A stretch of DNA of 64,000 nucleotides from Hygrocybe punicea. Taxonomy: Eukaryota > Basidiomycota > Agaricomycetes > Agaricales > Hygrophoraceae. Both the position numbers and the translations under genes were made by a program. The first letter of the stretch is position 1, and each line of letters opens with the position of its first letter. The stretch lies in assembly GCA_963556145.1 (NCBI GenBank), contig OY744465.1, forward strand, positions 3,038,001 to 3,102,000, read 5' to 3'. The notes beneath the pieces are model-generated. The model was given only the letters and a program-made list of their open reading frames with translations, did no database searches and was not told the origin of the DNA. Below, piece after piece: positions 53,577 to 64,000 of this stretch.

Positions 53577-54894
53577 CTTGTTTAGTGGGCCAGTGCTGCG
53601 CATGGCATGAACGAGTTCTTTTTTTCTCCTCCTCACTTTCATCATAGCAACCTCTCACTATAGCAACATAAAAATAGAAGAAAAAACCTGCATAGCATGT
53701 CTCAACTTCCTCTCCCACTGTCATGTCTTCTTTGCTTCATCATTATGCAATACTCTCAGCCAAAAAAGAGAGCAACACAATACATTAACTGTCAAATACA
53801 ACTGTCTTTAAACAGTATGATAACAATTGACTTACATTTGCTAAACCCTACTTCTCCATAACCTTGCTGCACAACAGATGATAACATGAAGACAGCTGTG
53901 CTTGAGTGGGCCAATGTTGCATATGGCATGAACAAAGTCTTGTTTCTGTTATTGAATTTTTATTTGTATGATTATTACAAACATTGATAAGTGATTTTGC
54001 TTGAAATATATAATTAGTATATAATATATACAGCGATATCACATTGAATTATATGTTTTAAGTAAAAATATCATTATATCATCTGAGTTACACTAATTTC
54101 TGCTTATATGGCTGATATTTCCATATATAGTAATGGTGGTCACATGTGACTATGTCTCCTGTGATCACCTTGAAATTTAGGATATATGGTATAAAATTAC
54201 CTTATATGGTTAGACTGGTCACATGTGACTATCACCATTGCGATCAGCAAAAAATTTGCTATACAATATCAGAAATTGCCTTATATGGTTAGAGTGGTCA
54301 CATGTGACCCAAAATGACAATATTAGGCAGCAGTTCGATTTTCAGCTGAATCTGATAAGAATTAAGGCCAGGATAAATATTTTGAATATAATTGTATTTG
54401 TGTAATGAATATGATGAGCAGTATGTGATTTAGCATATATTATGCAAAATTACCATATATGGTTAGACTGGTCACATGTGACTGTTACCATTGCGATCAG
54501 CAAAAAATTTGGTATATAATATCAAAAAGTACCTTATATGGTTAGACTGGTCACATGTGACTGTCACATCTTGCCCAAAATGTTTATATTAGTCAGCAGT
54601 TCAATTTTCAGCTAATTCCGATGAGAACTGAAGGCAGTATGAATATTTTGAATATAATTGGGAGGTAATTTGTCTTGTGTAAGACATCCCATATTTGGAT
54701 GCTTATGTAAGCCACTCCAAACATGGCCCCGATTTTATGTTACATTCCAGCATAAGAAGTAGAATCATATCTCTTGCCCAAAAAAAATTTCTCTATAGGC
54801 GATGCAAAAACATTAATGAATTAATTAATTACGAACCTTCACTGAACCAGGTCTGATAAAGAACGAGTCTTTTAATAAATTAAAAGAACTCGTA
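53577..54894 (-). mobile_element. HLE copy 6, 1318 bp
   Basis: On the minus strand it runs from TACGAGTTCTTTTAATT to CACTAAACAAG with T on both sides. It carries five TCACATGTGA-type palindromes and the (TTAA) run. It cuts the Rep fragment of Helitron D at CGRNQSS. Confidence 0.85.
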
Positions 54895-55455
54895 ACTTGA
54901 CTGATTTCTACCACAATTATGTACATTAGAACGCATAATCAAGTCATCAACTATACTTGAAAATTTATCCCACCACAAATTAAGTTGTGACTTGTTAGAA
55001 CAATGATCATTACAAACATGATCCGACTTATTGCACATTGGTGGAGGTGCATCTGGCAATGTCTGAGTAGGATCCTGATAATCCTTAGAATGACTGTTTT
55101 CTTCAATGTTGGCTTTTACATCAGCCATGGACCCAGTGAGAAACTTTCCAATATGCACACTCTCAAGATACTCCACTAATTTTTGTTGAAAATCTGAGTT
55201 TGGATCCATAATTCTGTCTCTGATTTGTTGCGGTGATAATATTCCTTTATTAATAAGCCACAAGAGCATATGCATATGCAATGTCAACCGTCCTTGTTGT
55301 TCAACTGCTCCATAATATGCTTCTGTATTGCTATAGATTCCTGGATGATTTTCTCCAACACCAAGTATATGTTTAATGAAGAGTTGAGTCATAAAATGAA
55401 AAAATCTTGCACCAGCCACTGGATTGTGGGCAATTAATCGATATCTTTCATTATA
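54895..55455 (-). pseudogene. Helitron D Rep fragment
   Basis: On the minus strand it reads NERYRLIAHNPVAGARFFHF, the HUH-type LTLHMHMLLWL, IRDRIMDPNSDFQQKLVEYL and WWDKFSSIVDDLIMRSNVHN. It is the same Rep region as in A-C but more diverged, so a fourth lineage. It is cut by HLE copy 6 on the 3' side and joined head-to-head to a plus-strand helicase fragment at about 55455. The two-tyrosine motif is absent. Confidence 0.8.
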
Positions 55456-56076
55456 AAACTGAGACAGGTGTTGGAAAACATGAGATACAAAGCATGTACT
55501 CAAGAAGATATTGCATTTCTTCATACTCGCATCACAGGAAAAGGTCCAAATGATCCAAAATTAGCCCAAAAGAAATTCAGGAATGTATCAGTTATAACTG
55601 CATTGAATGCACAAAAAGACAAAATCAATGAACTTGGTATTCAACGTTTTGCTGCTGAAAATAAAAGACCATTAACATCATTTTATTCTATAGACAGATG
55701 GAATGATCCTACTAGTTCCAATAGCAAAAGAAAATCTCATCACATGTCAACAATTTTGGATCCTATTCGACACACAAAGATATTGGAACCTTCACTCCAA
55801 AAGCTACTTTGGAGCCAACCACATGCATCATCCTCTGATCATATACCAGGAAGATTGGACTTGTGTGGTAGGCATGCCAGTGATGCTGAGAAACAATGAT
55901 GCGACAGAGTGCTGCATTACCAAAGGAGCAGAGGGCATGGTTGTGGGTTGGCAGAGTGCAATAGGTCCAGAACAACAAACTGTACTGGACACTTTATTTG
56001 TCAGATTATTGAATCCTCCAAAAAAAATTAACATAGAAGGACTTCCTGAAAATGTTGTGCCGATTACAAAACATGT
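55456..56076 (+). pseudogene. Helitron D PIF1-like helicase fragment, inverted relative to its Rep
   Basis: It opens with LENMRYKACTQEDIAFLHTR and RNVSVITALNAQKDKINEL, matching the middle of the Helitron B helicase, and after a frame change near 55860 continues with VGMPVMLRNNDATECCITKG and LPENVVPITKH. It carries neither Walker motif. It ends at 56076, where a variant HLE terminus begins after a T. Confidence 0.8.
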
Positions 56077-56110
56077 TACGAGTCCTTATTTATAAGGAAT
56101 CGTTCTATCA
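56077..56110 (+). mobile_element. HLE-type 5' terminus, second variant
   Basis: TACGAGTCCTTATTTATAAG follows a T within the Helitron D helicase and folds as CCTTAT/ATAAGG. No matching 3' end was found; the next HLE terminus is at 62414. It could be the left end of a long element carrying the three genes that follow. Confidence 0.5.
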
Positions 56111-56355
56111 TCTTTGGGGCGCACCAAAAAATGGCCGGGTCATCTTTTCGATTGATTATAAGCTTTACTACAAAATTGTAACCGTGGGAATAAATCTTTT
56201 GAAGCTTTGCTTCACTTCTGAGTTTGAAATTAGTCGAGACGCGGATTTGGAGCATTTTAGGAAGTTTCAACCTCTCTTTGTCAACCCATGATTGTACTTG
56301 ACACCACTTCTTGGCAAGGTCTACAGTGTATTGTACATTATAAAGATATAGTACG

Positions 56356-57523
56356 TCACACAGACATGTCCATAACCCTCTTTCTGATCTGTTGAACCTC
56401 TCTCTCTTCATCTTCATCGTAACATGTCTTCCTCTTGAGAGCGAGAGCTGACACCTGCTGGTGGGATGACAATGAGATCTTGCTAATGCGCTTGGTCTGG
56501 GCAAGCTGATATAAGGTTGTTTAGTTTGATATGGGTGCAAGACGTGTCTCTCCCTTACCATAGTTAAACTGCCATCTAACAAAGCCAGGCCTCGTAACAC
56601 TAACATCATCTGATGCTTGCTCTGCTTCACCGGCATCATAACGACAGAGAAGTTCACCTCCACAATGTCACCTACATGGAAGGTCATGGGGTTGGCTGGA
56701 GAGATTCTGTGGTTACTGCGGTTAGATATCCTTCATTCAACAGAGCACAACTCACTTTCTGTCTGTAGTGAACTTGAAGTACTCAACCTGGTTGTCGCCT
56801 GTGTGAATGAGACTGGATGCAAGACCCATTGCTGCCAGTGTGTGGTGAGGGTCTACGGTGTCTCCAAGCCCTATGGCTGCTTGGTTGAGACATTCCTTGG
56901 TGGTGTAGAAGTAGTGGTTATAAATGTTGAGTGCAGGATGTGTCATGAATGTATCAGGGTTCCAGACGTGGATATTGCTTGCTTGGAAGTGACGTGAAAA
57001 CTCTGCATACAATGTTCTGATGTTGTGAACCGCCATATTAAACATTGATGTGTCTAGGCCAGTCAGCTGAACAAATTGACGGAGAAACTTCGCATCTTCA
57101 GGTTTATTTTTGCGTCTGCTCTGTTATATCAGCTGATAATTCATAAATAACAGAGTCAACTCACTGCTCTTGAATAGGTGGAAGTTCTTTCAAGATCAAG
57201 ATGCCTTGAACACGCAGTATGAGTTCTTCTTTGTCACCACTATCCATGGTCCGCAACATGCGCCACCGAGTAGGATGCATGGTGTACATGACCTCAAATT
57301 GAGCAGTATAGTCCTGAAAATGATCAGACCCATCCTGTTATCAATGATATTACCACTCACGTGGTTAATGACAGATATTTGTATGTCTGGCTTGGATTTT
57401 ACACGTTCCTCTGTGATGGATCGTAGAGTGTTGCCTCCATCCAATGTATGTCAGTCGTTGGGTTTCTGGTACATCTACACATAGTCACTTACTGGCTGTG
57501 GAAAAGTCATAGTGTTCGTCCAT
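56356..57523 (-). CDS. Agaricomycete hypothetical protein X, about 300 aa
   Basis: Several exons on the minus strand join in frame through short GT-AG introns: MDEHYDFSTA (57523-57493), a block with SITEERVKSKPDIQISVINH, DYTAQFEVMYTMHPTRWRML, a long block with NIYNHYFYTTKECLNQAAIG and LGDTVDPHHTLAAMG, then MTFHVGDIVEVNFSVVMMPV and LVLRGLALLDGSLTM, ending LALKRKTCYDEDEEREVQQI...MSV and TGA at 56356-56358. From memory it resembles a widespread, uncharacterised Agaricomycete family; I know no function. The end is basic/acidic and probably helical. It is divergent from gene Y with about 147 bp between starts, suggesting a shared promoter. The first intron ends in an unusual GGATGGAG acceptor, so the start could instead be the ATG at 57444. 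Confidence 0.65.
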
Positions 57524-57670
57524 GGCTGGTGATTCTTCAGAAGGTGACAAGAGATCTTTACTGTGCGCTAGTGTTGATAATGATCAAATATCTGCAAATA
57601 TCCAACTATAAGTCGACCTACAAACAACACATGACATTTGGTTTGTTCATTCGATCTACCATCTACAAAG

Positions 57671-60549
57671 ATGCCTCCTCGTCATTCTGCTGCTGTTGCT
57701 GCTACCACTCCTACTAAAGCCAAGCCTCTGAGGTCCTCCAGGTCCTCAAGGTCTGCCGTATCTGTCACAGACTGGTCCACCACCCAGGATGAGTTCGTGC
57801 CTATCTCTTTTTGCATTGCAACTTCTGATTATCCTATCAGAGAGAGGGCAGTCAGTATTAGCAGGTACATGCCTCAATACTTATGCTGGTCTTGTTCACA
57901 TTGGTTTGTACTGCATTAGTGACTCCACGCTTGAAATCATCCCTGCCAAGAAGACCGCTAAGGGAAGCAATAAGATAGTCAGGTGTGTCTTGTCCCATTA
58001 TCGATAATGTATGAGTTACTCACATACATTAGAAAACCCAAAGCAAAAGAGGAGAGCGACGATGAGATTGTGCTTGTCCGCAAGGTTGTAAAGTAAGTTC
58101 TAGATCATAACGTTGGATTGAGCTACTCACTCTTTGTTGTACATCAGACGAGAGGTCAAGAGAGATGGGAGCGATGATTCTGTAATGTGCATCAGCTAGG
58201 CTTGGGTATCTGGAAGAGACTGATGTTTTAATACAGGCTCATTGACGATGAAGATACCAAGGCCAAGGTCCGTGAAGGGTCTCCTACCAAGCGGTCAGTT
58301 GCAGTCTTGTGTGTAATTGTGAGAGACTTACTGTTGCATCCAGCTCCACTGCCAAAGTCTGCCCTCCCACACCTGGCACGCCTGAGTATGAGAAGCTAGA
58401 GCCGATAACATTTGCAAAGTGAGTTGAGCACACTATGCCTCAAACTGGATCTGTAACCCTGCCTGTAGAGATTACGCTGCCAAAGGTGGTCAAGTCTCCA
58501 AAGAGTCTGCGAAGCGGGTCAAAGTCATATCTTTAACTGGATCTCCAGAGTACAGGAAGGTTCCGTCTGTTGTGGTGTCTCGGTGGGTAAACCATCACTT
58601 AGAAGTACAACACACTTACCGAGAGGTCTATAGTCCTGTCAAGAGGCTTCAGAAGCAGTCGGCTATCATAGCGTAAGTGATGACATCCAGACTTTGCACG
58701 TATTATGGCTCAACATCACCTAGGTCTGCCAAGAGGAAGCGTCTTATTGAGTCATCTGATGAGGAGGTGTTAGATGACTCTGGGAGTCAGAACAGCGATG
58801 ATGAAAGTGAGAATCCAAAACCTGTTCGGTGGGTTGTCCTGTTGGTCAGCAAGACATGTGATAATGTTGTGCTTGCCAGCCATCACAAGAAAAATCCAAT
58901 GTCTAATGACGATGAGGATGATGAGGAAGAAGCGGAGGACCATGAGTCATCTGGTCAAGAAGTGTCTAACAGTGACAGTGATGAGGAGGAAAGTGAGAGT
59001 GGGGTGACTGAGCGCTCTGACCCTTTCATCGACAACCAGTCCAGGTATGTCTTCTGTGAAAATGCTTGGTACTAGACACTGATTCCATGTTAGCATGCAA
59101 ATACGGAAGGGGGTTGGGAAAGGCAAAGTCGTCACCTCAGACAAAGGCAAGCATAAGGCCAAGGAGGAGACCAAGCCAGTAGAGAAGCCCAAGAATATAG
59201 TAATAGACAAAGGCAAAGACAAGGTGACTCAGATCAATGAGAACACGGTCTACTGGGAGGACGTCATGAAGTCACGGTATATTTCAGTTACATTGACAGG
59301 TTGTGCATTTGAACTCATTACCTGTGCATAGATTTGTTCATGACAAGAATGAACACCCTAAATTTGCTGTCATGAAGGACGCCCATCAAGATTATGTGAT
59401 TGCGGAGACTTATGAGAACCTCCCTTGGCTTAAGTGAGTATGAATGCGACTTCTCATACAAATCTCATATGTATCTCATGGATGTATTCCAGATGGGGTG
59501 AACTACTGCCGTGGGCTGAGGACACCCGTATCGATGTGCCAAGCTTGGTTTGGTTTCAAATATGGCAAGAGGTGCTCAACCCATATGATGAAGCGTGAGT
59601 TGTGTCTTGTCCTTGTGAACAGTACTGATGAATCCCATTCACTGCTCAGCTATTTGTTTAAGTGGTTGACTTTCCAACAATCAGGCCGATATGTGAACAT
59701 GTCTAGAAGCGATCCTGAGAAGGTTACTGTCTCCAACTTTGGGACACAACGCTTCCTGGTCTTACCCGGAACCGGCACCCATTGTATCTGTGTCTCTCTC
59801 ATCCTAGTCAACAGCTGCTCTCTTGTTTATGGCAGGCCCATTGGTGAAACCAGGAACAAGAAGATTGGTGGTGTGCTTCACATCCAGGAGCATGAACGTC
59901 TCGCTTCCCACTTCTGCATGCAATATGACTTGGTATCCGATCTCAATGCTAATGCATATGGCTGGGTCCTATACTTCAACACTCGCAATGAAGACTTTGG
60001 AACCAAGTTCAAGCAGAGTACGACTTCTGTGCTGTTATTGGTATTGTATGCTCATCAACATGAATTTAGATTCTCCCGTCAAAGAAGCCAAGCCCACTGG
60101 TCCTGCACCTACATCTCCAGGCTTCAGTTTCTTTTCCAAGTATCCTGGGACGGCTCCTAGGGTTCAGCAGCGTTCCACTCCTACCAAGACTGCAGATGCT
60201 GAGTTTTCCGCCTCTCCATCCAAACCTACCGGCCGGCAAAAGCCATTCAAACCTGTTCTGGACTATCATGATACTGGTATGTGTAATCTGTTTGTGTGTC
60301 CTATGGAAGACTGATTATGGCGGTCTGTTAGTTCCTATTTACGATGGCAGAAAGTCAGAATTTGACCCCTTGCTTGACCTGGACAAGTTAGAAAATCTAC
60401 CCTTGTGGCCAGGTGAAGCTCCGAAGAATTCCTTGGCCGCTGTGGGCTATACTGCACATACATACAGGACCAAGGCTGGTCAAGTGCATCTCAGCTTTAA
60501 TGTTCAATGGCTTGTCCTCTTGGGAGTTAGTGATGTGGTTGATTTTTAG
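57671..60549 (+). CDS. Agaricomycete hypothetical protein Y, intron-rich, acidic
   Basis: The start is the ATG at 57671 (MPPRHSAAVAATTPTKAKPL). About fifteen GT-AG introns of roughly 48-60 bp can be removed with the frame kept open to TAG at 60547-60549. The N-terminal half is basic and Ser-rich, then strongly acidic (ESSDEEVLDDSGSQNSDDE; DDEDDEEEAEDHESSGQE), as in nuclear disordered regions. The C-terminal half looks folded: NLPWLKWGELLPWAEDTRID, QSGRYVNMSRSDPEKVTVSN, GGVLHIQEHERLASHFCMQY, a Pro/Ser linker, then VPIYDGRKSEFDP and NSLAAVGYTAHTYRT. I recognise it only as a common uncharacterised Agaricomycete type. It is divergent from X and convergent with the dioxygenase gene (145 bp between stops). 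Exact exon limits are approximate. Confidence 0.6.
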
Positions 60550-60693
60550 TGCGGTAATTTGCAGAAGATATATCTTTGGTGATCTAAGTAATGTTAGTGC
60601 ACGTATTAAATATTCAGAAGAGACAACACATTATACGCTAATTAAAGGCAAGGAGGCAACAGTAGAGCCACTTTGAGGCTTGTGAAAATAAAG

Positions 60694-62225
60694 CTAATCA
60701 GTAGATAAGATGTGTCCATGCCACCCATTGTAATCCTCCACCCACTTGTCTCCTTGATTGTCAGAATGGAAGACAAAAGAACCTCTCAAACCCTTGAAAT
60801 GAAGGTTGAAATGAGTGATTTTCCAGGAAGGAAATACCAAGATATCCCCAGACTTCATTTTAATCACCACTCCCAATCCATGAAGAACAATCTCCCCTCC
60901 ATCCCACAGTCCAAATGGAATGACGACACAGAGACATTTGTCACTCCAGTCTCTGTGGCCATCAGTGGAAACACAGAAATTGACGACAATACCAACAAAA
61001 GGTCTTGACTCTGGAGAGTCGTTCAAGCAAAGCTTGTCACAGTAGACCTCAATCAGTTTATATTCCTCTGGAATCTCCTCTTGCATCTGTAGAAAATGTC
61101 AAGTGATTTTGTCTGTAAAGTGAAATGTAGCTTACATTGGGTCTCAAGAACTTCATGATTGCTTGGATGATGCCAGAGAGTAGTTGATACTCCACTGTGT
61201 CCTTCCTGATGTCTGCTGAAGCTCTTGGTACACGCTGACCATGATTTCCCCTGACCACATCCATCCTTTTGATGTGATCTGGATGTACCCCAATTGGAGC
61301 ACCAGTTCCCTGATACCAATGTCAGAGTATGTAGAATGAGACTTGGATAAATGAATGATCTGCACTTACCCTCTCTGCATACCTGTTATATAAGTGATAA
61401 TGGATGGCACAAAAATTATATCCTTCCTTTCTCGAGTCATCCTCAAAGAATTCTCCCTTATAAAGTACAGATATCAGATGTGGGAGAAGAGCCCAGAAAT
61501 CTGGAATAGTAGAGGGCATGTGTGTCAGGAGTAGTGCTGCAAATTGATTGTCCTAATCTCTGAGATGGAGACATTTACTATAAATGATCAGTAGTAGCGC
61601 AGCTTCAGTCAAGTCCCAAAAACTCACTTTTCCATGATATCTGTGTCAAATTTGACATAACCTTTATGTCCTGACTGCAATAGAGCAGACACCTGTATAT
61701 CTCATGTCAGTTTAGGCTTATCTATAGAATTTTTCTATCACTTTCCAGCTGTTGTACAGACGCCATTGATGGAGCCCGAGTGGCTATCTCTCTTTGAGCC
61801 TCTGTCCATTCTACTATGTTCTCAGGTGTCACAGGACAGGGCTGACCGGTGGTGGTGATGGGTACTGTTACCCTGACAGTAGATGGTGCTAGATAATCCT
61901 TATCGGCCCTGTCAGCTCTAGCAGAGATAGCAGAGACATCTGGCGGCAGATACCACAAGGGTGATCTGGCAGGTGGAATCCAAAACCTAGAAATAATACT
62001 TAGGGCATTCATGGCTCCTACACAAGATCAAAAGACTTACTTATAATCAACCTTTACAAGTTCTTCATCACACCTCTCAATATCCCAGAAGTTGAGCACA
62101 CTCCCATCTCTTAACTGTATTCTAAAGTCTGTGATGTGACAGTTTTCCCTCAGACGCTGCATGACCGGCAGCAATCTGCTACAAAGGACAATGCCTTCAC
62201 TATTGTCTGGCAATAGAGATTGCAT
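60694..62225 (-). CDS. TET/JBP-type 2-oxoglutarate/Fe(II) dioxygenase
   Basis: Several minus-strand exons separated by short introns; the last (61086-60694) holds the catalytic core. NFCVSTDGHRDWSDKCLCVV gives the HxD iron ligands (His-Arg-Asp), GGEIVLHGLGVVIKMKSGDI the beta strands, and FPSWKITHFNLHFKGLRGSF the distal His with the Arg expected to hold 2-oxoglutarate. Upstream exons include FFEDDSRKEGYNFCAIHYHL and GNHGQRVPRASADIRKD. In fungi this family is known as TET/JBP-like and is thought to oxidise 5-methylcytosine; expansions accompany KDZ transposons (Iyer and colleagues). Substrate is inferred. The core appears intact. The 5' end is uncertain: the ATG at 62225 lies in a longer open stretch and an upstream exon may be missing. 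Confidence 0.75.
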
Positions 62226-62413
62226 CAGTTGCTCTATCTAATCTTGAAAATGAATTGGGTAGTTACTAGGTAATTCCCTTAAGTGTAACCCCAGAGATGA
62301 TACGTCATCTGGACACATGTTTTTGCAAATATTGTTCCTCTGAGTATTAACAGCCACCATCACCAATATATATGGCGAGCCTGTAGTGGTTGTCAGCATG
62401 GAAAACTCAAGAA

Positions 62414-63752
62414 CTTGTTTAGAGGGCCAATGCTTCGCATGGCATGAACAAGTTCTTCTTTTCCTCTCCTCACTTTCATCATAGCAACCTCTCACCATAG
62501 CAATATAAAAAGTAAAAAAAATAAAACTGCATAGCATGTCTCAACCTCCTCTCCCACTGTCATGTCTTCTTTGCTTCATCATGATGCAATATTCTCAGCC
62601 AAAAAAGAGAGCAACACAATACATCAACTGTCAAATACAACTGTCTTTAAACAGTATGATAACAATTGACTTACATTTGCTAAACCCTACTTCTCCATAA
62701 CTTTGCCACACAACAGATGATAACATGAAGACAGCTGTGCTTGAGTGGACCAATGTTGCATATGACATGAACAAAGTCTTGTTTCTATTATTGAATATTT
62801 ATTTGTATATTGAATATTTATTTGTATCATTATTACAAACATCAATAAGTGATTTTGCTTGAAATATATAATTAGTATATAATATATACAGCGATATCAC
62901 ATTGAATTATATGTTTTAAGTAAAAATATCATTATATCATCTGAGTTACACTAATTTCTGCTTATATGGCTGATATTTCCATATATAGTAATGGTGGTCA
63001 CATGTGACTATGTCTCCTGTGATCACCTTGAAATTTAGGATATATGGTATAAAATTACCTTATATGGTTAGACTGGTCACATGTGACTATCACCATTGCG
63101 ATCAGCAAAAAATTTGCTATACAATATCAGAAATTGCCTTATATGGTTAGAGTGGTCACATGTGACCCAAAATGACAATATTAGGCAGCAGTTCAATTTT
63201 CAGCTGAATCTGATAAGAATTAAGGCCAGGATAAATATTGTGAATATCATTGTATTTGTGTAATGAATATGATGAGCAGTATGTGATTTAGCATATATTA
63301 TGCCAAATTACCATATATGGTTAGACTGGTCACATGTGACTATTACCATTGCGATCAGCAAAAAAATTGATATATAATATCAAAAAGTACCCTATATGGT
63401 TAGACTGGTCACATGTGACTGTCACACCTTGCCCGAAATGTTTATATTAGTCAGCAGTTCAATTTTCAGCTAATTCTGATAAGAACTGAAGGCAGTATGA
63501 ATATTTTGAATATAATTGGAAGGTAATTTGTCTTGTGTGAGACATCCCATATTTGGATGCTTATGTAAGCCACTCCAAACATGGCCCCGATTTTATGTTA
63601 CATTCCAGCATAAGAAGTAGAATCATATCTCTTGCCCAAAAAAAATTTCTTTATAGGCGATGCAAAAACATTAATGAATTAATTAATTACGAACCTTCAC
63701 TGAACCAGGTCTGATAAAGAACGAGTCTTTTAATAAATTAAAAGAACTCGTA
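62414..63752 (-). mobile_element. HLE copy 7, 1339 bp
   Basis: On the minus strand it runs from TACGAGTTCTTTTAATT to CTCTAAACAAG with T on both flanks. Very similar to copies 3b and 6. It has a short local duplication (ATTGAATATTTATTTGTAT) near 62790-62828. Confidence 0.85.
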
Positions 63753-63782
63753 ATATCTGAACACTGACCGCACAGAGCAAGG

Positions 63783-63882
63783 NNNNNNNNNNNNNNNNNN
63801 NNNNNNNNNNNNNNNNNNNNNNNNNNNNNNNNNNNNNNNNNNNNNNNNNNNNNNNNNNNNNNNNNNNNNNNNNNNNNNNNNN
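63783..63882. other. Assembly gap of 100 N
   Basis: Exactly 100 N. The true length is unknown. Confidence 0.98.
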
Positions 63883-64000
63883 ATTCCAGCATAAGAAGTA
63901 GAATCATATCTCTTGCCCAAAAAAAATTTCTTTATAGGCGATGCAAAAACATTAATGAATTAATTAATTACGAACCTTCACTGAACCAGGTCTGATAAAG
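63883..64000 (-). mobile_element. HLE copy 8, partial, runs off the right edge
   Basis: These 118 bp read the same as 63601-63718 in copy 7. It is either a second close copy or the same locus placed twice at the gap. Confidence 0.7.

Noticed and set aside
58677..59075. Separate small acidic proteins between 58677 and 59331
   Set aside because: Their ends fall at GT-AG introns and they join in frame as exons of gene Y.

Overview
The window looks like a transposon-dense accessory region of an Agaricomycete (mushroom-forming basidiomycete) genome. Evidence: genes split by many 48-62 bp GT-AG introns, a DUF6589-type protein, a decayed KDZ transposase, a fungal TET/JBP-type dioxygenase, and Helitrons whose protein runs SAP-like / DUF6570-like / Rep / PIF1 helicase / ubiquitin-peptidase-like. 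I see no rRNA, tRNA or CRISPR array. Two 100-base N gaps (32673-32772, 63783-63882) mark scaffold joins, and sequence beside both is duplicated or palindromic, so local order there is uncertain.

Layout. 1-2140: broken DUF6589 gene (minus). 3800-4325: KDZ transposase relict. 4803-6689: hAT-type element with a captured BiP/Kar2 HSP70 fragment. 6901-9180: two copies of a non-autonomous Helitron-like element, called HLE here. 9500-14468: decayed Helitron A behind 300-bp tandem repeats. 14469-17400: nested HLE copies, one holding a foldback element. 18703-20268: an apparently intact six-exon gene joining a histone H3-tail mimic, a PHD-like zinc finger and a probable caspase-like fold. 20851-29562: Helitron B, split by a hAT element. 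29563-35861: a 6.3-kb palindrome. 35862-45817: Helitron C (minus), split by an intact Ty1/copia element, C1. 45818-52375: a second copia, C2, itself carrying a hAT element. 53577-56076: HLE copy and rearranged Helitron D. 56356-62225: three compact, apparently intact genes (two unknown families plus a TET/JBP dioxygenase). 62414-64000: HLE copies.

Nesting gives a relative order: Helitrons A-D are oldest and carry insertions of HLE, hAT and copia; C2 carries a hAT; copia C1, with LTRs I read as identical and an intact gag-pol, is youngest. HLE copies share one signature: 5' TACGAG, an offset inverted repeat near the 3' end, and insertion exactly between two T bases with no target duplication, as in the Helentron/Helitron2 group.

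The strongest candidate for an undescribed system is the H3-mimic gene at 18703-20268. Its six exons join in frame to 431 codons, with eight zinc-type cysteines and a His/Cys pair placed as in caspase/CHAT peptidases. The TET/JBP trio at 56356-62225 is the second candidate.
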